Assembly: GCA_037447655.1 (NCBI GenBank) | Contig: JBBHKE010001775.1 | Location: forward strand, 1-61,504 | DNA: 61,504 nt | Source of the DNA: Zygnema cylindricum | Lineage: Eukaryota > Streptophyta > Zygnematophyceae > Zygnematales > Zygnemataceae | Direction: 5' to 3' | Shown here: one piece after another, positions 11,901-22,600 of the stretch | Numbering within the stretch: the stretch's first letter is position 1 | How the letters are laid out: every line of letters begins with the position of its first letter | The notes under the pieces: generated by a model | The model's database searches: none | Seen by the model: the letters and a program-made list of their open reading frames with translations, nothing else | Told to the model about the DNA's origin: nothing | Position numbers and translations under genes: made by a program

Positions 11901-12427
11901 AGCTTCGAGAAGGAGAAACTCGTGATCGTGATGATCAAGAATACAATTACGAAAAATCGACCGATTCAGGAGATCAAGATTTGGACTGGGAAGTAATTTA
12001 TGACCAAAAACAGGAAGAATATTGGGATCCTGGAGAAGACACTTTTTTACATGAATATGTCGATCCCGAGGACGAAAATTGGTTCGAAGATAATGAAATT
12101 AATCAAAAAGGGGGCATGAGAAAGGATCCCAATTTCGATTGGAAAAAGGCAGCTATGGAAAAGAATGCCCATTTAGGTTGGGTAAATGGAAAGATGCATT
12201 ATGAGATGGAGGGAAGAGTAAATGAAACGAAAGGACGGGAAGGAAAAGGGATAAAGGGAGAGGGAGATAAATCTCAGTTACCTCCCATTTGGTCTGAGGA
12301 AGGAGACCCGAAAAGATTTCAATTTATTGATGATCCTGTATGGAAAGAAAGGGTGATGAAAAAAGTTCCTTATGCTTATTGGATTGCAGACCCACGACAA
12401 TGTGTGCACAATTCCCCTGTAGATAAA
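8924..12427 (+). CDS. BE1: chloroplast 1,4-alpha-glucan branching enzyme (BE1/EMB2729-like), 5' half only
   Basis: Exons 8924-9288, 10123-10194, 10866-10930 and 11781-12427 splice in frame to 383 aa. The N-terminus (MAIHLSSPLAFLQ...) is a likely plastid transit peptide. Next comes DPVGILKDYPIAKPF, a helical segment (KKLKDLKQQIEEEDESLLEF), then the CBM48 hallmark LGLHRHPYHGLEYYEWAP and CALVGDFNGWS, followed by YGVFRIFVEDELREGE and an acidic stretch with YWDPGED. This order matches the plant branching enzyme form often called BE1/SBE3/EMB2729. The whole (beta/alpha)8 catalytic domain, about 500 residues with Asp/Glu active-site motifs, is missing: no matching exon was seen up to the P1 gene. 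The last donor (GTAAAG at 12428) lies in a duplicated segment and is uncertain. The gene is either truncated or continues through a very large intron or misassembly. It is divergent from the LarE-like gene. Confidence 0.88.
9752..10035. repeat. two-copy tandem duplication in branching enzyme intron 1
   Basis: Copies at about 9752-9880 and 9907-10035, each about 129 bp, share 'aaaaagtca', 'atgtttaat', 'tttcacca' and 'gaatgcaaacca' in the same order. They are clearly diverged. Only intron sequence is involved. Confidence 0.8.
10896..11119 (+). repeat. duplicated 3' part of branching enzyme exon 3 with splice donor
   Basis: Exon 3 positions 10896-10930 plus its donor recur at 11079-11119 in the next intron with 6 mismatches in 41. 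The copy keeps the sense of the reading frame (RYHRMEYHEWAP) and ends in a good donor, GTGAGT. A poorer partial copy lies at about 10980-11025. No matching acceptor in the right phase was seen, so it is probably a pseudo-exon. Confidence 0.75.
11690..11780 (+). repeat. polypyrimidine microsatellite ending at the exon 4 acceptor
   Basis: A run of about 80 nt of CTCT/CCCT repeats leads directly into the acceptor TTCCGCAG of branching enzyme exon 4 (11781). It is a much-extended polypyrimidine tract. Confidence 0.8.
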
Positions 12428-12541
12428 GTAAAGGCCCATCTCATCTTGTTTTTCATCAATACCTCAAATTGCTTACTTGATATTCGTCAAACCTACAACA
12501 ATGTGTGCGTAATTCCTTTATAGATAAGGTAAAGGCCCACC
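12391..12541. repeat. tandem duplication across the last visible branching enzyme donor
   Basis: Segments 12391-12440 and 12491-12541 share 'acaatgtgtgc', 'aattcc', 'tagataa' and 'gtaaaggcccac/t', about 100 bp apart. The exon end and the putative donor therefore exist twice, and the exact exon boundary cannot be fixed. Confidence 0.75.
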
Positions 12542-13265
12542 TTTTAGGGCATGTGATTCGCTCTATTAACATCATTTCTGTTGATTATGTCATGCTAAAC
12601 TTTCTCAGTTGATAATTTCTCGCCTATTTTTGTGTGACTTTGGTTATTTCAATATCGGTTTTTTGATGTCCCAATAGGTGATACTTTCATGTGGGAACAT
12701 TAGTGATACTTTCTTGTGGGCCCGAGTATTTTGTTCCACAAAGATTTACCACCCTGTGCTATTATAACACGGTGTCATTAAACGCCCTCTTTTAATTTCC
12801 TATATGAGAACACAAATTTCGGATTCGTGTTTTTATAGATGTTTTCTATCTTCTTTACTATACCTACCCAATATTTTTTTTTAGGTTTTTCTTTGTTTTT
12901 ACTACCTATTATTTATTTTATCCGTTTTATTTCTAACCATTTGTTTTATTTTTGTATCTGTATTTCTCTTTAAATGTGTTCTCTTCCTCTTTCTCTTTTA
13001 CCTTTTTCTTTCCTCCACTTTCGCTTTCTTTTTCTTTTTTTATTCCCTCTATAATTGATGTACTTTCTTAATTGAAGGTTAACTTTTACAATATCCTTTT
13101 TTACTTATAGTTGTTTTAACAATGATTAGTATATGTTTAACCCTTGCAGCTCGTCGACTCTTGTTGTTGTCACATCTTTTTTAGTTTGGAGATAGTAGTA
13201 AAACTGGTGCCTCCCTAACGATCTACGATTATTTGGTTATAGAATCTCATAGGAACTGTCTTCAC

Positions 13266-13490
13266 TATGAAAAGTTTTCCTCCTTCAAATATCTTTGCCA
13301 AAGGAAAAGGCTAAAAAAAAGATCGTTATTGACCCTATCAAATCCCTTATCTATAAAAGAGACTTACGAGGCTCTCCTATGAAAAGTTTTCCTCCATCAT
13401 ATATCTTTGCCAAAAGAAAAGGCTAAAATCGAGACCGTTATTGACCCTCTCAAAACCCTTATCCATAAAAGAGACTTACAAGGCTCTCGG
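13266..13490. repeat. 112-bp two-copy tandem repeat
   Basis: Copies 13266-13377 and 13378-13490 both begin TATGAAAAGTTTTCCTCC and both contain 'atctttgccaaa', 'gaccctatcaaa/gaccctctcaaa' and 'agagactta'. They are head-to-tail with no spacer. Confidence 0.85.
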
Positions 13491-13683
13491 TTGTAACTCT
13501 TTGGTGTATATAACTGTGGCGTAGGCCTCATTCTACAAGAGGTCCCTCTCGATTATAGCTTTTCCCTAGCACCATTTTTTAGATATTTTACCTCTAAAAT
13601 GAACATTTTGTGTTATTCCACTATGGTGGATCACGGTTGTGGGGATCCATTCCCTGGACAACTCTCCCACTTGCAATTTTTCT

Positions 13684-13850
13684 ACAAAGTCTTCGGCTCC
13701 CCTTCACTTCATTTTCTTGACTTTTACCAATTTCTTGGAGTCCCCATACATTTCGAATTGCCCTTTTCCCACAAAGTCTTTCGCTCCCTTTAACTTATTT
13801 TTCATGACTTTTACCAATTTGTTAGAGTCCACATACATTTTGAATTTCGC
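13684..13850. repeat. 87-bp two-copy tandem repeat
   Basis: Copies start at 13684 and 13771 with ACAAAGTCTT and both contain 'gacttttaccaattt' and 'catacatttcgaatt/catacattttgaatt'. Confidence 0.8.
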
Positions 13851-14099
13851 CTCTAAATATCCGTGTGTGTTTGCCAAAAAGTTGGATAGATCTTATTGTT
13901 GTTTTGAAAACTTAGTTTTGTGCGTACGCCACATTTTGTGCGCACGCGACGTTTCGTGCGTAAAACATTAATTAGATTTATCATGGAGGTTCGAATGGAT
14001 TCACGGATTGGGGGAGCCAACGTACGGATAAACCTAAAGTGACGTAGGGGACTAATTGAATGTCGCCAAAATCCACAAGCGCGTGTCACACATCAAACG

Positions 14100-14225
14100 G
14101 GACAACGCAACTGCGACGCAACTGCGACGCAACTGCGGTTATTTTGGATAAGATCCGGTACGGGACAAACGCAACTGCGGATATTTTGGACATGATCCGG
14201 TATGGGACAACGCAGCTGCGTTTGA
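14100..14225. repeat. nested GCAACTGCGAC repeats and a longer duplication
   Basis: Three tandem GCAACTGCGAC/G units are followed by two copies of a segment containing 'attttgga' and 'gatccggta' and then GGGACAA(A)CGCA. This block is more GC-rich than its flanks. Confidence 0.75.
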
Positions 14226-15636
14226 TATGAATTAAGTCCGCGGACGAGATTCATAAGATGATCACAAGTGACTAAGCAAGTTGACGCTTAGAATGCGGAT
14301 TTGGCAGAGGTGTCGGTGTAAATATTCTATACAACAGAGGTTTGTCTTTTTGTTAATTAGTTTATTAGTGTAGATTTATTCATTCTATCATACCTCGAAT
14401 TATTCGGGTATATTTATATTTATTTAGGTAAGTGGTAGATTACGTATGGCTAGTATGCCTTCGTACATTCAGGGTATAGCTCGTAGGACTTAGACTATTT
14501 TGAGTATCACAACTAAGTTAATTAAAGACATGTCAAACTATTTTTCTGCAAATTTGACCTGTTAGTGTGATTACACTGGTTGTCATTTTGATGTGAGACT
14601 TTGTGAATATATTTTATGATCTAAAAACTATATGTGTGCATAGTTTCAGTCTGTTTTGTTGTTTTTGTAGAATTCTGTGAGGAGTCTACCTGGTTAGTTT
14701 GGTAAACTGTTAGATGTTTTTGGGAAACTCAACAGCTCATATCTTTTAGATTCCTTTTTGGATTTGGCTATAACTTTGAGAAGTTTCAATGTCTAGAATA
14801 TATTACATATTGGTGGAGTTTGAGGTGGTTTTGTTTTTTGTGGAGTAATCTCTGTTGTCTAAAACACAACTGTTTTGGGGGTAGTCTGTGGTACTTTCGA
14901 GAGTAATCCATGGCTGAAATAGGCTATGGACAACACTTATTTTTCCATTTTATGTGTATGTCTTATTTTTCCACTTTGTGAAGAGGTACATACCAAAAAT
15001 TTGGATATATTTTGCTTTTAGCACTTTATAGGCAAATTATATTGTAACCAAGGGATAAAATTCGTTTTTTTTTTACTTTTGTTTATTTTCGGGTTATAAA
15101 GCCTATTTTATCCTAATCAAATGTGTTAAGGTGCACTTAAGCATTTCATTCCTCCAAACAATCGTAAAATTTTATCGGCTATATGGGTCATGTAAACTGC
15201 CAAATCCATTTTTTAGTTTTCTTATCATTTGTCTGCCAATTTGTAGCTAGTATTTTTTACTTTAGTACTTGAGGGGGAAGTGCCTCAACAACCCCAATGG
15301 ATTATTATGTATTTTTTTTGGGTTTTTTTATTTTATTTTTTAATGTGGAGTGTCTCTTCTCTTGTCAATTTTTTTGGCATTTTTTTTCTTGTGGGTGTAC
15401 ATTTTTCCTACTTGTTTTAGTGCTTCATATAGTAATATACGCTAGCTGTTTTTTAATCGTATTGTTGCCACCTCATTTTGCTATTGTAACACTGATTTTG
15501 TAACACTATGTGCTTGCGATTTGGTGTCGCCCCTTAAACACTATGTTCATGCGACCTTGTCTCCAAACGTCCACCAACCCCTTTGTGACCAATTACTATC
15601 TAGAGTAAACTATTATCAACATTCTTTAATACACCC

Positions 15637-15785
15637 TCCGGATTGTTTCCCTAATTTTCAAGACACTTTCCGTATTGTTTCCCCAATTTTCAAGACACCC
15701 TATTTATATCTAGAATTAAGTCCACTGGATTGTTTTTCTAATTTTTAAAACACCTTTTGGATTGGTTCCCCAATTTTCAAGCACA
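15637..15785. repeat. about 35-bp tandem repeats (GGATTGTTTCCCTAATTTTCAAGACAC type)
   Basis: Four imperfect copies of 'ggattgtttcccyaattttcaa' occur in tandem, spaced 30 to 60 bp. Confidence 0.75.
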
Positions 15786-16270
15786 GTACCTTTCCGCCTG
15801 TTTTGGTAGATCGACATTTTTTTTATGTTGACTCTTACCGCTTTCAGAGAAAAAAATGGTGCGTCATTAGTTTTGGCACAACTTTTGTTGAAACAAGGGT
15901 TATGTTTGCCCTACAAGTGCTTTATGTGTGAAGTTTTGTTTGTGTACTTTGGTTTTTTTTATTTTCAATTACTTTTCCAGCTTGGGCTATTTGCTTGAAT
16001 GAATCCGAGTGTGCAAAAGGAGATATGAGGTTGGTTTGAATCAATCTCATAACCTTATTTGATCTATTTTTTTTAACCAGTGTCTTCCAAGAATAGAGAA
16101 ACCCTTGAGAGCTTCCGTGCCATAATAAGTTTGCCAAAATATATTTTTTGCCATTTTTTTTTATTCCAAGTACGTTTGGCCCCAAATTCTAGGGCCAAAT
16201 GCCTCCATCTTTCATACATTGAGTTTGAAAGTGAGGTACATTATTTTTAAAGCGAATCATTTCTCTTTGT

Positions 16271-17232
16271 TGCTGAAAAATGGTATTTTGTATTCTATCT
16301 CTTTAGTTAGTCTATGGTCATTCTACAGTTCTCATACTTGTCATAATCAATGAGAACTGGTAGGCTGCCATAGCTATTTTAGGCTAATAAGAAGATAGGC
16401 AGAAGATACAGCCCCTGCAAAAGATAGACTGCCAGGAACAGGATTTGATCCAGTGACCACCCAGATAACTGTCGTATAAAATAGTTGTACGCCTTATGAG
16501 TTAGGTCTTAATGAAGCGTTACGTATATGGGATGTGATAATTATTTAAACGTTGACGCAACGACACATTCTATTTAAACAACTTACAAAACAAAATAAAC
16601 ATGAAACGTACAAGACCGCACGAAATATTGGGCCGCTAAATTAAACAAAACGACAATTAATTTCAACGGACGAAATCAAATGTCGTTCGCGATCGATTAT
16701 TTGCAGAGGAGCCAGAATTATGGAGTAGATATATGGCGGTTTGCAAGCTAATGTCAGCGAACGACACAGGGCGAGTTATGATTTGACAGCAGATATTACG
16801 GGGGGGGGACTACGGTTGCGGAACTGGCACGCGTTAGCGGAGCGGCCATGACGTACTATGGTCATACACGAATTACAGCGGTACCTTTACCTTTTTATAC
16901 CTAACAATCCTTTGATTGGCTAGGTACACTAGTAGTAGGTTTAGAGAGGCAGCTTAGTACTTGTAAAAATTTAGGTAGCCGCCTCTCTTCATAGTGCATC
17001 TATATTTATAGGCCATCTTTGGCCAGCCTTAACTTAATGATCAGGTGAGCAATTTCAGTGATTCGTTTTGCTACGGACTCGAAGAGTCCAAGAATCCATG
17101 GGTGTAGTTGGTCAAAGTTTTTTTGTGCGAGGGTGGCACTTATTCATTGCTAAAGTCAAAAGGGCAAATATTATCGTATAGGCTTCATATAAGCTAGACT
17201 TTATGTGCACTAATGGAGGTCAAAAAATTATA
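16271..17232 (+). repeat. 5' LTR of element C
   Basis: It starts TGCTGAAAAATGG and ends near ATTATA, aligning along its length with the copy at 21657-22600. A tRNA-like segment on the minus strand lies at about 16431-16505. Confidence 0.85.
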
Positions 17233-17328
17233 GTTTATGGGCCCACCCTCTAAGGTGCCCATTTTCAATGTAACAGGGTTCATACACCGAGAAACCGTAA
17301 TGCGGGATGCATTGTTAAAAAAACAGCT

Positions 17329-20300
17329 ATGGGGCATTGTGATTGGTCATGTGCGTCAAACAATTGCAAAATTGGGAGTTCCATCAAGGTTTGGAGGATC
17401 TTGATTCACAAGAGGATTTGCGGAGGCAAAGGTGGTAGAGGATGTTGGGGAAAGCATCGTGTTGGACAAAGGGAAGGAGCGAGGAAGGAGAAACTCACAC
17501 CGATGGCTACTGGATCGGTTCCGGTACTAGATGTTTAGAAAACCGAGGCAAATAAAACTGTAATCTGGGATTTGAACAACACCGTGGCGACTCATTTATT
17601 CTTCGACGTCTTACTCAAGCACTTGCTACAACTCATCTTCATGTGGACAGGTCGGGGGAGTTGTGGGAGGCTCTTGTCAACATTTACAAGAGTGGTACGA
17701 TTCAGCAGCAGAAGCTGGCAGATGAGAAGGTACAACCATATGTGTACAAAAGGGAAAAGATGTTAGACTTTTGTAATGACTTGGCCGGGTTATTTATAGA
17801 GTTGGAGAGTGCAAAAAAAAGGGAGACCGAGAAAGAGAAGGTGAATACTTTGTTGATGAAACTCCTAAATGATTAGAAAACATTGTTAAAAGGGTTCACG
17901 AATTGCCAAATCAGTGATGGATTTGGAACTTCGTTGCGGGAATGATTTTGGTTTGGGAAAGCACAATTGAGATTTGGAGAGAAGGAAAGAGTGTTCAAGC
18001 ATTAGTTGATGGAACTAACTAGAGGGATAAGGATTCCAACAAAACCTTATAGAAACTTTGGTGGAAGAGGAAGAGGAAAATAATCGAACGGATCTGGATC
18101 AAGGCCTTCGAAGAGGCTCTGTCACTTTTGTAAGAAGTCGGGACACTACATGGCGGAGTATACTAAATTGACAGAACTGGGATTGAAAGAGGGGCAAATA
18201 AAAAAATCAGCCGCAGGAAAGAAAAAGGCATTTGTGGCAACATAAGTCATGGGAGAGGATTCTGATGAGGACGATGGAGAACTCCTCCTCAACGAAGAGC
18301 TGGAGGTGAAAGGTGAGCTGGAGATTCCAAGGAGGCAAAAGTGTGCTTTCGGTGGAGTAAAAGAAGCTCCTGAAAAAAGATGGATTATAGATATAGCACC
18401 CTCTATGCATATGTGTAGAGAAAAGCCATTGTTTACCGAAATGAGAAAGATCTATACTCTAGAGATAGAGTATGGTGATGGGACAATATTAACTACTAAT
18501 TTATTGGGATATGTGGATCTGAAAGTCTTAGTTGATGGTAAAACATCCATAGTCAATTTCTTTGATGCTCTTTTTATTCCAAAACAAAAATCTTATCTCT
18601 AATCGGTCTTAGATGATAAGGGTTTTGAGTCTAGTACTAAGAAAAGAGTTTTTGTTGCTAGCTATGAAAATGAAGTGTACTTCACAGTTGAAAAGGGTAG
18701 CCAAGGAATGTTTAGGCTGAATTTGAGAAATAGAAAGACGAGAGTTTACTATGCCGGAGTAAGTGATTCGATGATGTGGCATAAAAGATTAGGACATGTG
18801 CATCTAGATAGTTTGAAAGAAATGAAGAAAATAGGTGTAGTTGAGGGAATACATTTTGGAGATAATGAGACCTTGGATGATTATAGTGGATGTGTTGAAG
18901 GTAAGGCCCAGAGATTGCCTTTCCCAAAAACCGCAACATATAAAGGGGAAAAGGTCTTAGATGTGGTTCATACTGACATATGGGGACCGGCCAAAGTGCC
19001 ATCAGTTGGAGGGAAAAGATTTATGCTTACCATCACTGATGATTGGTCTCGATACTCTAGAGTATATTTCTTGAAAAAAAAATATGAGGCTTCAGCTTAT
19101 TTTAAAGAGTATATAGTATGGAGTGAGAAGCTTCATGAGACACCTATAAAGAGTATGAAGAGTGATAATGGGGGGGAATACATTTTTAATGAGTTTAAGG
19201 ATTTTTTGAAAGAGGAAAGAGCTCAACACCAAAAGACTGCTCCAAAGAACCCAAAACAAAACGCTGTAGCTGAGAGACTAAATCGAACACTAAGTGATAG
19301 TGCCCGTAGCATGTTGTCAGATAAAAAGATAAAGAAATGCTTTAGGGCAAAAGCTATGAATTGTGCTAACTATCTCAAAAATAGAGTCCTTACCTCAACA
19401 GTAAAAAGAGAAACACCTGATGAAAGATAGACCGGGAGAAAACCTAATATTTCACACTTAAAGGTGTTCGGAAGTCAAGTGTTTAGTCTAAACACACAAA
19501 AATCTGATTCAACGTTAGATGCAAGGGGAAAGTCGGGATGTCTACTTGGGTATGATGAAAATGTAAAGGGATATAGAGTTTATGATCTCAAAAGAGAAGA
19601 CATCATTCTACTGAAACACTTGGTTGTCATGGATGAAGGAAAGTCCATAGATCCTTTTAGATACACTAAACTGGTTAGTATTAGAATTGAATCCGAAAAT
19701 GAGTTAGATTCAGATTCTTCTCACTTAACTCCGGTTCAGCTTGACCTTGTAGATGAAGTGAAAAATCTGACCGAGAGTGACCCTCTCTTGAAGTCACAGC
19801 TTCCGATTCAAACCAAGGAAGAAAACGAAGAAAGACCGAAAATGGATGATGAACGTCCGGAGATGGACTCGAAGGATAAGGAAGAAGATGAAGTCATCCA
19901 GAGAAATCCGAGATTACCCTCTACTCCAGCATCAGATTTTGAAGGAGGAAAGAGAAGCAGCAAGAGACTTCAAGAAAGAGAAGGGAACAACAAGGTAACT
20001 AAGCTGTCACATTTAAGCGAACCCCAGACTTACTCGGAAGCAATTAATAGTCCGGAACGTAGTAGATGGGTGACAGCTATTAATGATGAGATGGCTTCCA
20101 TTATGTAAGCAAACACATAGGAGTTGGTGGATTGTCCTCCGGACAGAAAACCGATAGGATGTAAGTGGGTATTTAAGTTGAAACTCAATCCGGATAACAC
20201 TATCGAGCGATACAAGGCCAGATTGGTGGCAAAGGGGTTTACACAAAAGGTGGGAATCGATTATGAGGAGACCTTCGCTCTGGTTGTCAGATTTCCCTCC

Positions 20301-21631
20301 GTCCGGATTCTACTTAGTCTAGCGGCAGCAGAAGACATAGAAGTGCACCAGATGGACATCAAAACCGCTTTCTTACACGGAGAATTAGAAGAAGAGATCT
20401 TCATGCGACAGCCGGAAGGATTTGTGGAGAAAGGGGAAGAAAGTAAGGTGTGCAGATTGATAAAGTCTCTTTATGGACTAAAGCAAGCTCCACGCCAATG
20501 GAACAAGAAGCTAGACGAGTTTTTGACAAGTTTGGAATATATCCGAATCAGTTCGGATCATTCTATATATCTATTTGAGGATGAGGAAGGTAAAATTTTC
20601 ATTGCCATATATGTTGATGATTTGCTTATTTTGAGTAAATCAATGGAGAAAATTAATAGATTGAAAAAGGATCTAAAGAGTAGATTTGAAATGAAAGACT
20701 TGGGGGAAGCAAAGTATATTTTGGGAATTCAGATGGAGAGGGATAGAGAGAAGAAAACAATTAGACTAACTCAAAAAGAAGCAATAGGAAATATGCTTGA
20801 AAAAATTCAAATGGATCAAGCAAATAGTTGTACGACTCCAATGGGACTTAAAGAAGAGAAATGAGGGGAGCTCAGAAGAGGGAGTCTTGATCTTGGATAA
20901 TGAGTTAGGACTTGAAGAAAACGAGTTTATGCAAACTACTCTATACAGACAGGTTGTTAGTAGTTTGATCTATTTTATGAACAATACTCGTCTTGATATA
21001 GCAGCAGCTGTAGGGATATTAAGTAGAAGTCTAAATGATCCTATGAAGAAAGATTGGGAGGCGGCCAAAAGGGTCATGCGATACTTGACAGGAACGAGAG
21101 ATATGTGGTTGCATTTGGGAGGGGATAATACTGACATCACCACTTGGAGTGATGCCAGTTATGGGGATGCTTCGATGAGGAGGTGTATTTCTGAGTATGT
21201 GTTGTATCTGTTGGAGCAGTAAGCAACAAAAGGTGATTGCTCAGTCCACTATGGAGGCTGAGTATATGGCCTCTTGTTCGGCTGTGAGAGAATTAATGTG
21301 GGTGAAATCATTGCTTCAAGAACTTAGATATATGGAAAGTGGAGTGCAAAAGATATTTTGTGATAATCAAGCTGCGATTGCAATTGCAACAAATCCTAAG
21401 CATCACTTTAAAGCAAAGCATATAGACATTCGATCAATTGCAGCAAATCCTAAGCATCACTTTCAAGCAAAGCATATGGACATTCGGTTGAGCTTTGTTA
21501 GATAGAAGGTTGAGAATAAAATACTTAGTTTGGAATATAGACCGGATGGAGAAATGGTAGCAGATATGATGACTAAGCCGGTTCCTTCTCCCAAATTGAT
21601 ATTTTGTAGGGAGAAGTGTGGACTGAAGCAA
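17329..21631 (+). pseudogene. gag-pol relic of copia element C
   Basis: The Gag part (about 17640-18240) holds a zinc knuckle near 18119 whose last Cys is changed to Tyr. The protease motif near 18380 reads WIIDIAPS instead of the DSGAS type, so it is inactive. The integrase (18675-19430) has the HHCC-like start (WHKRLGHVHL...CVEG) and the Asp/Asp/Glu core (HTDIWGP, DNGGEY). A nonsense codon follows at about 19428. The reverse transcriptase (20124-20864) keeps LYGLKQAPRQW and YVDDL (about 20608). Later stops and frameshifts separate the RNase H part (20880-21500), which has an internal 54-bp in-frame duplication. A typical copia end (VADMMTKPVPSPKL) precedes the 3' LTR. It cannot make a functional polyprotein. 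Confidence 0.88.
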
Positions 21632-21656
21632 AAGATAGACTAGAAAATAAAATGAG

Positions 21657-22600
21657 TGTTGAAAAATGGTATTTTATATTCTATCTATTTTGGTCTATGG
21701 TTATTCTATAGTTCTCATACTTGTCGTAGTCACTAAGAACTGGCAGGTAGCCATGGCTGTCTAACAGGCAGATAAGAAGACACGCAGAAGACAAAGCCCC
21801 TGCAAAAGATAACCTGCCAACAAGAGGAATTGATCCTATGACCTACCAGATAATTATCGTACGACGTAGCCGTTCGCCTTATCCAAATAGGTCTTGATGA
21901 AGCGTTACATACTTTGTATGTGATAAATATTTAAATGTGACGCGACGACATATGCGAAACAAAATGAACCAGAAACGTACAGTACCGCACGAAATACTGT
22001 ACCATACGAAACGACATTTAATTTTCAACGGACGAAATCAAATGTCGTTCGCGATCGACAGTTCGCAAAAGAGCCGAAATTTCGGAGTGGACATTTGGCG
22101 GTTTGCAAGCCAATGTTGGCGAACGACACGTGGCGCAATATTGTTGGACAACGGCTATTACGAGGGGAGCAACTACGATTCAGGAACTGACACGCATCAG
22201 CGCAGCGGCCATGCCGTACTATGGTCGTACAAGAAGTACAGCGGTACCTGTACCTTCTTGTACCTTACAGTCATTTGATTGGTTAGGGTACACTAGTAGT
22301 AGGTTTAGAGAGGGAACTTAGGACTTAGAAAAAATCAAGGTAGTCGCCTCTCTCCCAGAGTGCTTTTGTATTTATAGGCCATCTTTGGTCGGCATAACTT
22401 AATGCTCGGGTGAGCAATATCAGTGATTCTTTTTGCTGCAGACTCAAGAGAGTCTAGGCTACACAGGGGTGTAGTCGGTCAAAGTTTTTTGCGTGCTAGG
22501 GTGGCACTTATTCATTGCCAAAGTCAAAAGTGCAAATATTATCTTAGAGGCTTCATATAAGCTGGACATTCTGTGAACCAATGGAGGTCACAGAATTACA
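21657..22600 (+). repeat. 3' LTR of element C
   Basis: Starts TGTTGAAAAATGG after a purine-rich stretch (agaaaataaaatgag, likely polypurine tract) and ends AATTACA. It abuts copia B directly. Confidence 0.85.

Larger units (their letters stand above)
12428..16270. other. non-coding stretch with several local tandem duplications
   Basis: No branching enzyme catalytic exon and no other gene was found. The stretch is T-rich (12800-13100) and contains repeated tandem duplications, listed separately. It ends at the 5' LTR of copia element C. Confidence 0.55.
16271..22600 (+). mobile_element. Ty1/copia LTR retrotransposon C, degenerate
   Basis: Two direct LTRs (16271-17232 and 21657-22600) flank a decayed gag-pol. 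The domain order is zinc knuckle, protease, integrase, reverse transcriptase, RNase H, which is the copia order. The LTRs differ by many substitutions and small indels, so the insertion is old. No 5-bp target duplication is visible: the left flank ends TTTGT and the right flank begins GGTCA, which is already the interior of copia B. No usual initiator-Met primer-binding site was recognised after the 5' LTR. Confidence 0.9.

Noticed and set aside
13599-13971. Possible branching enzyme exon in 13.6-14.0 kb
   Set aside because: The frames are made by an 87-bp tandem repeat and contain no branching enzyme motif.
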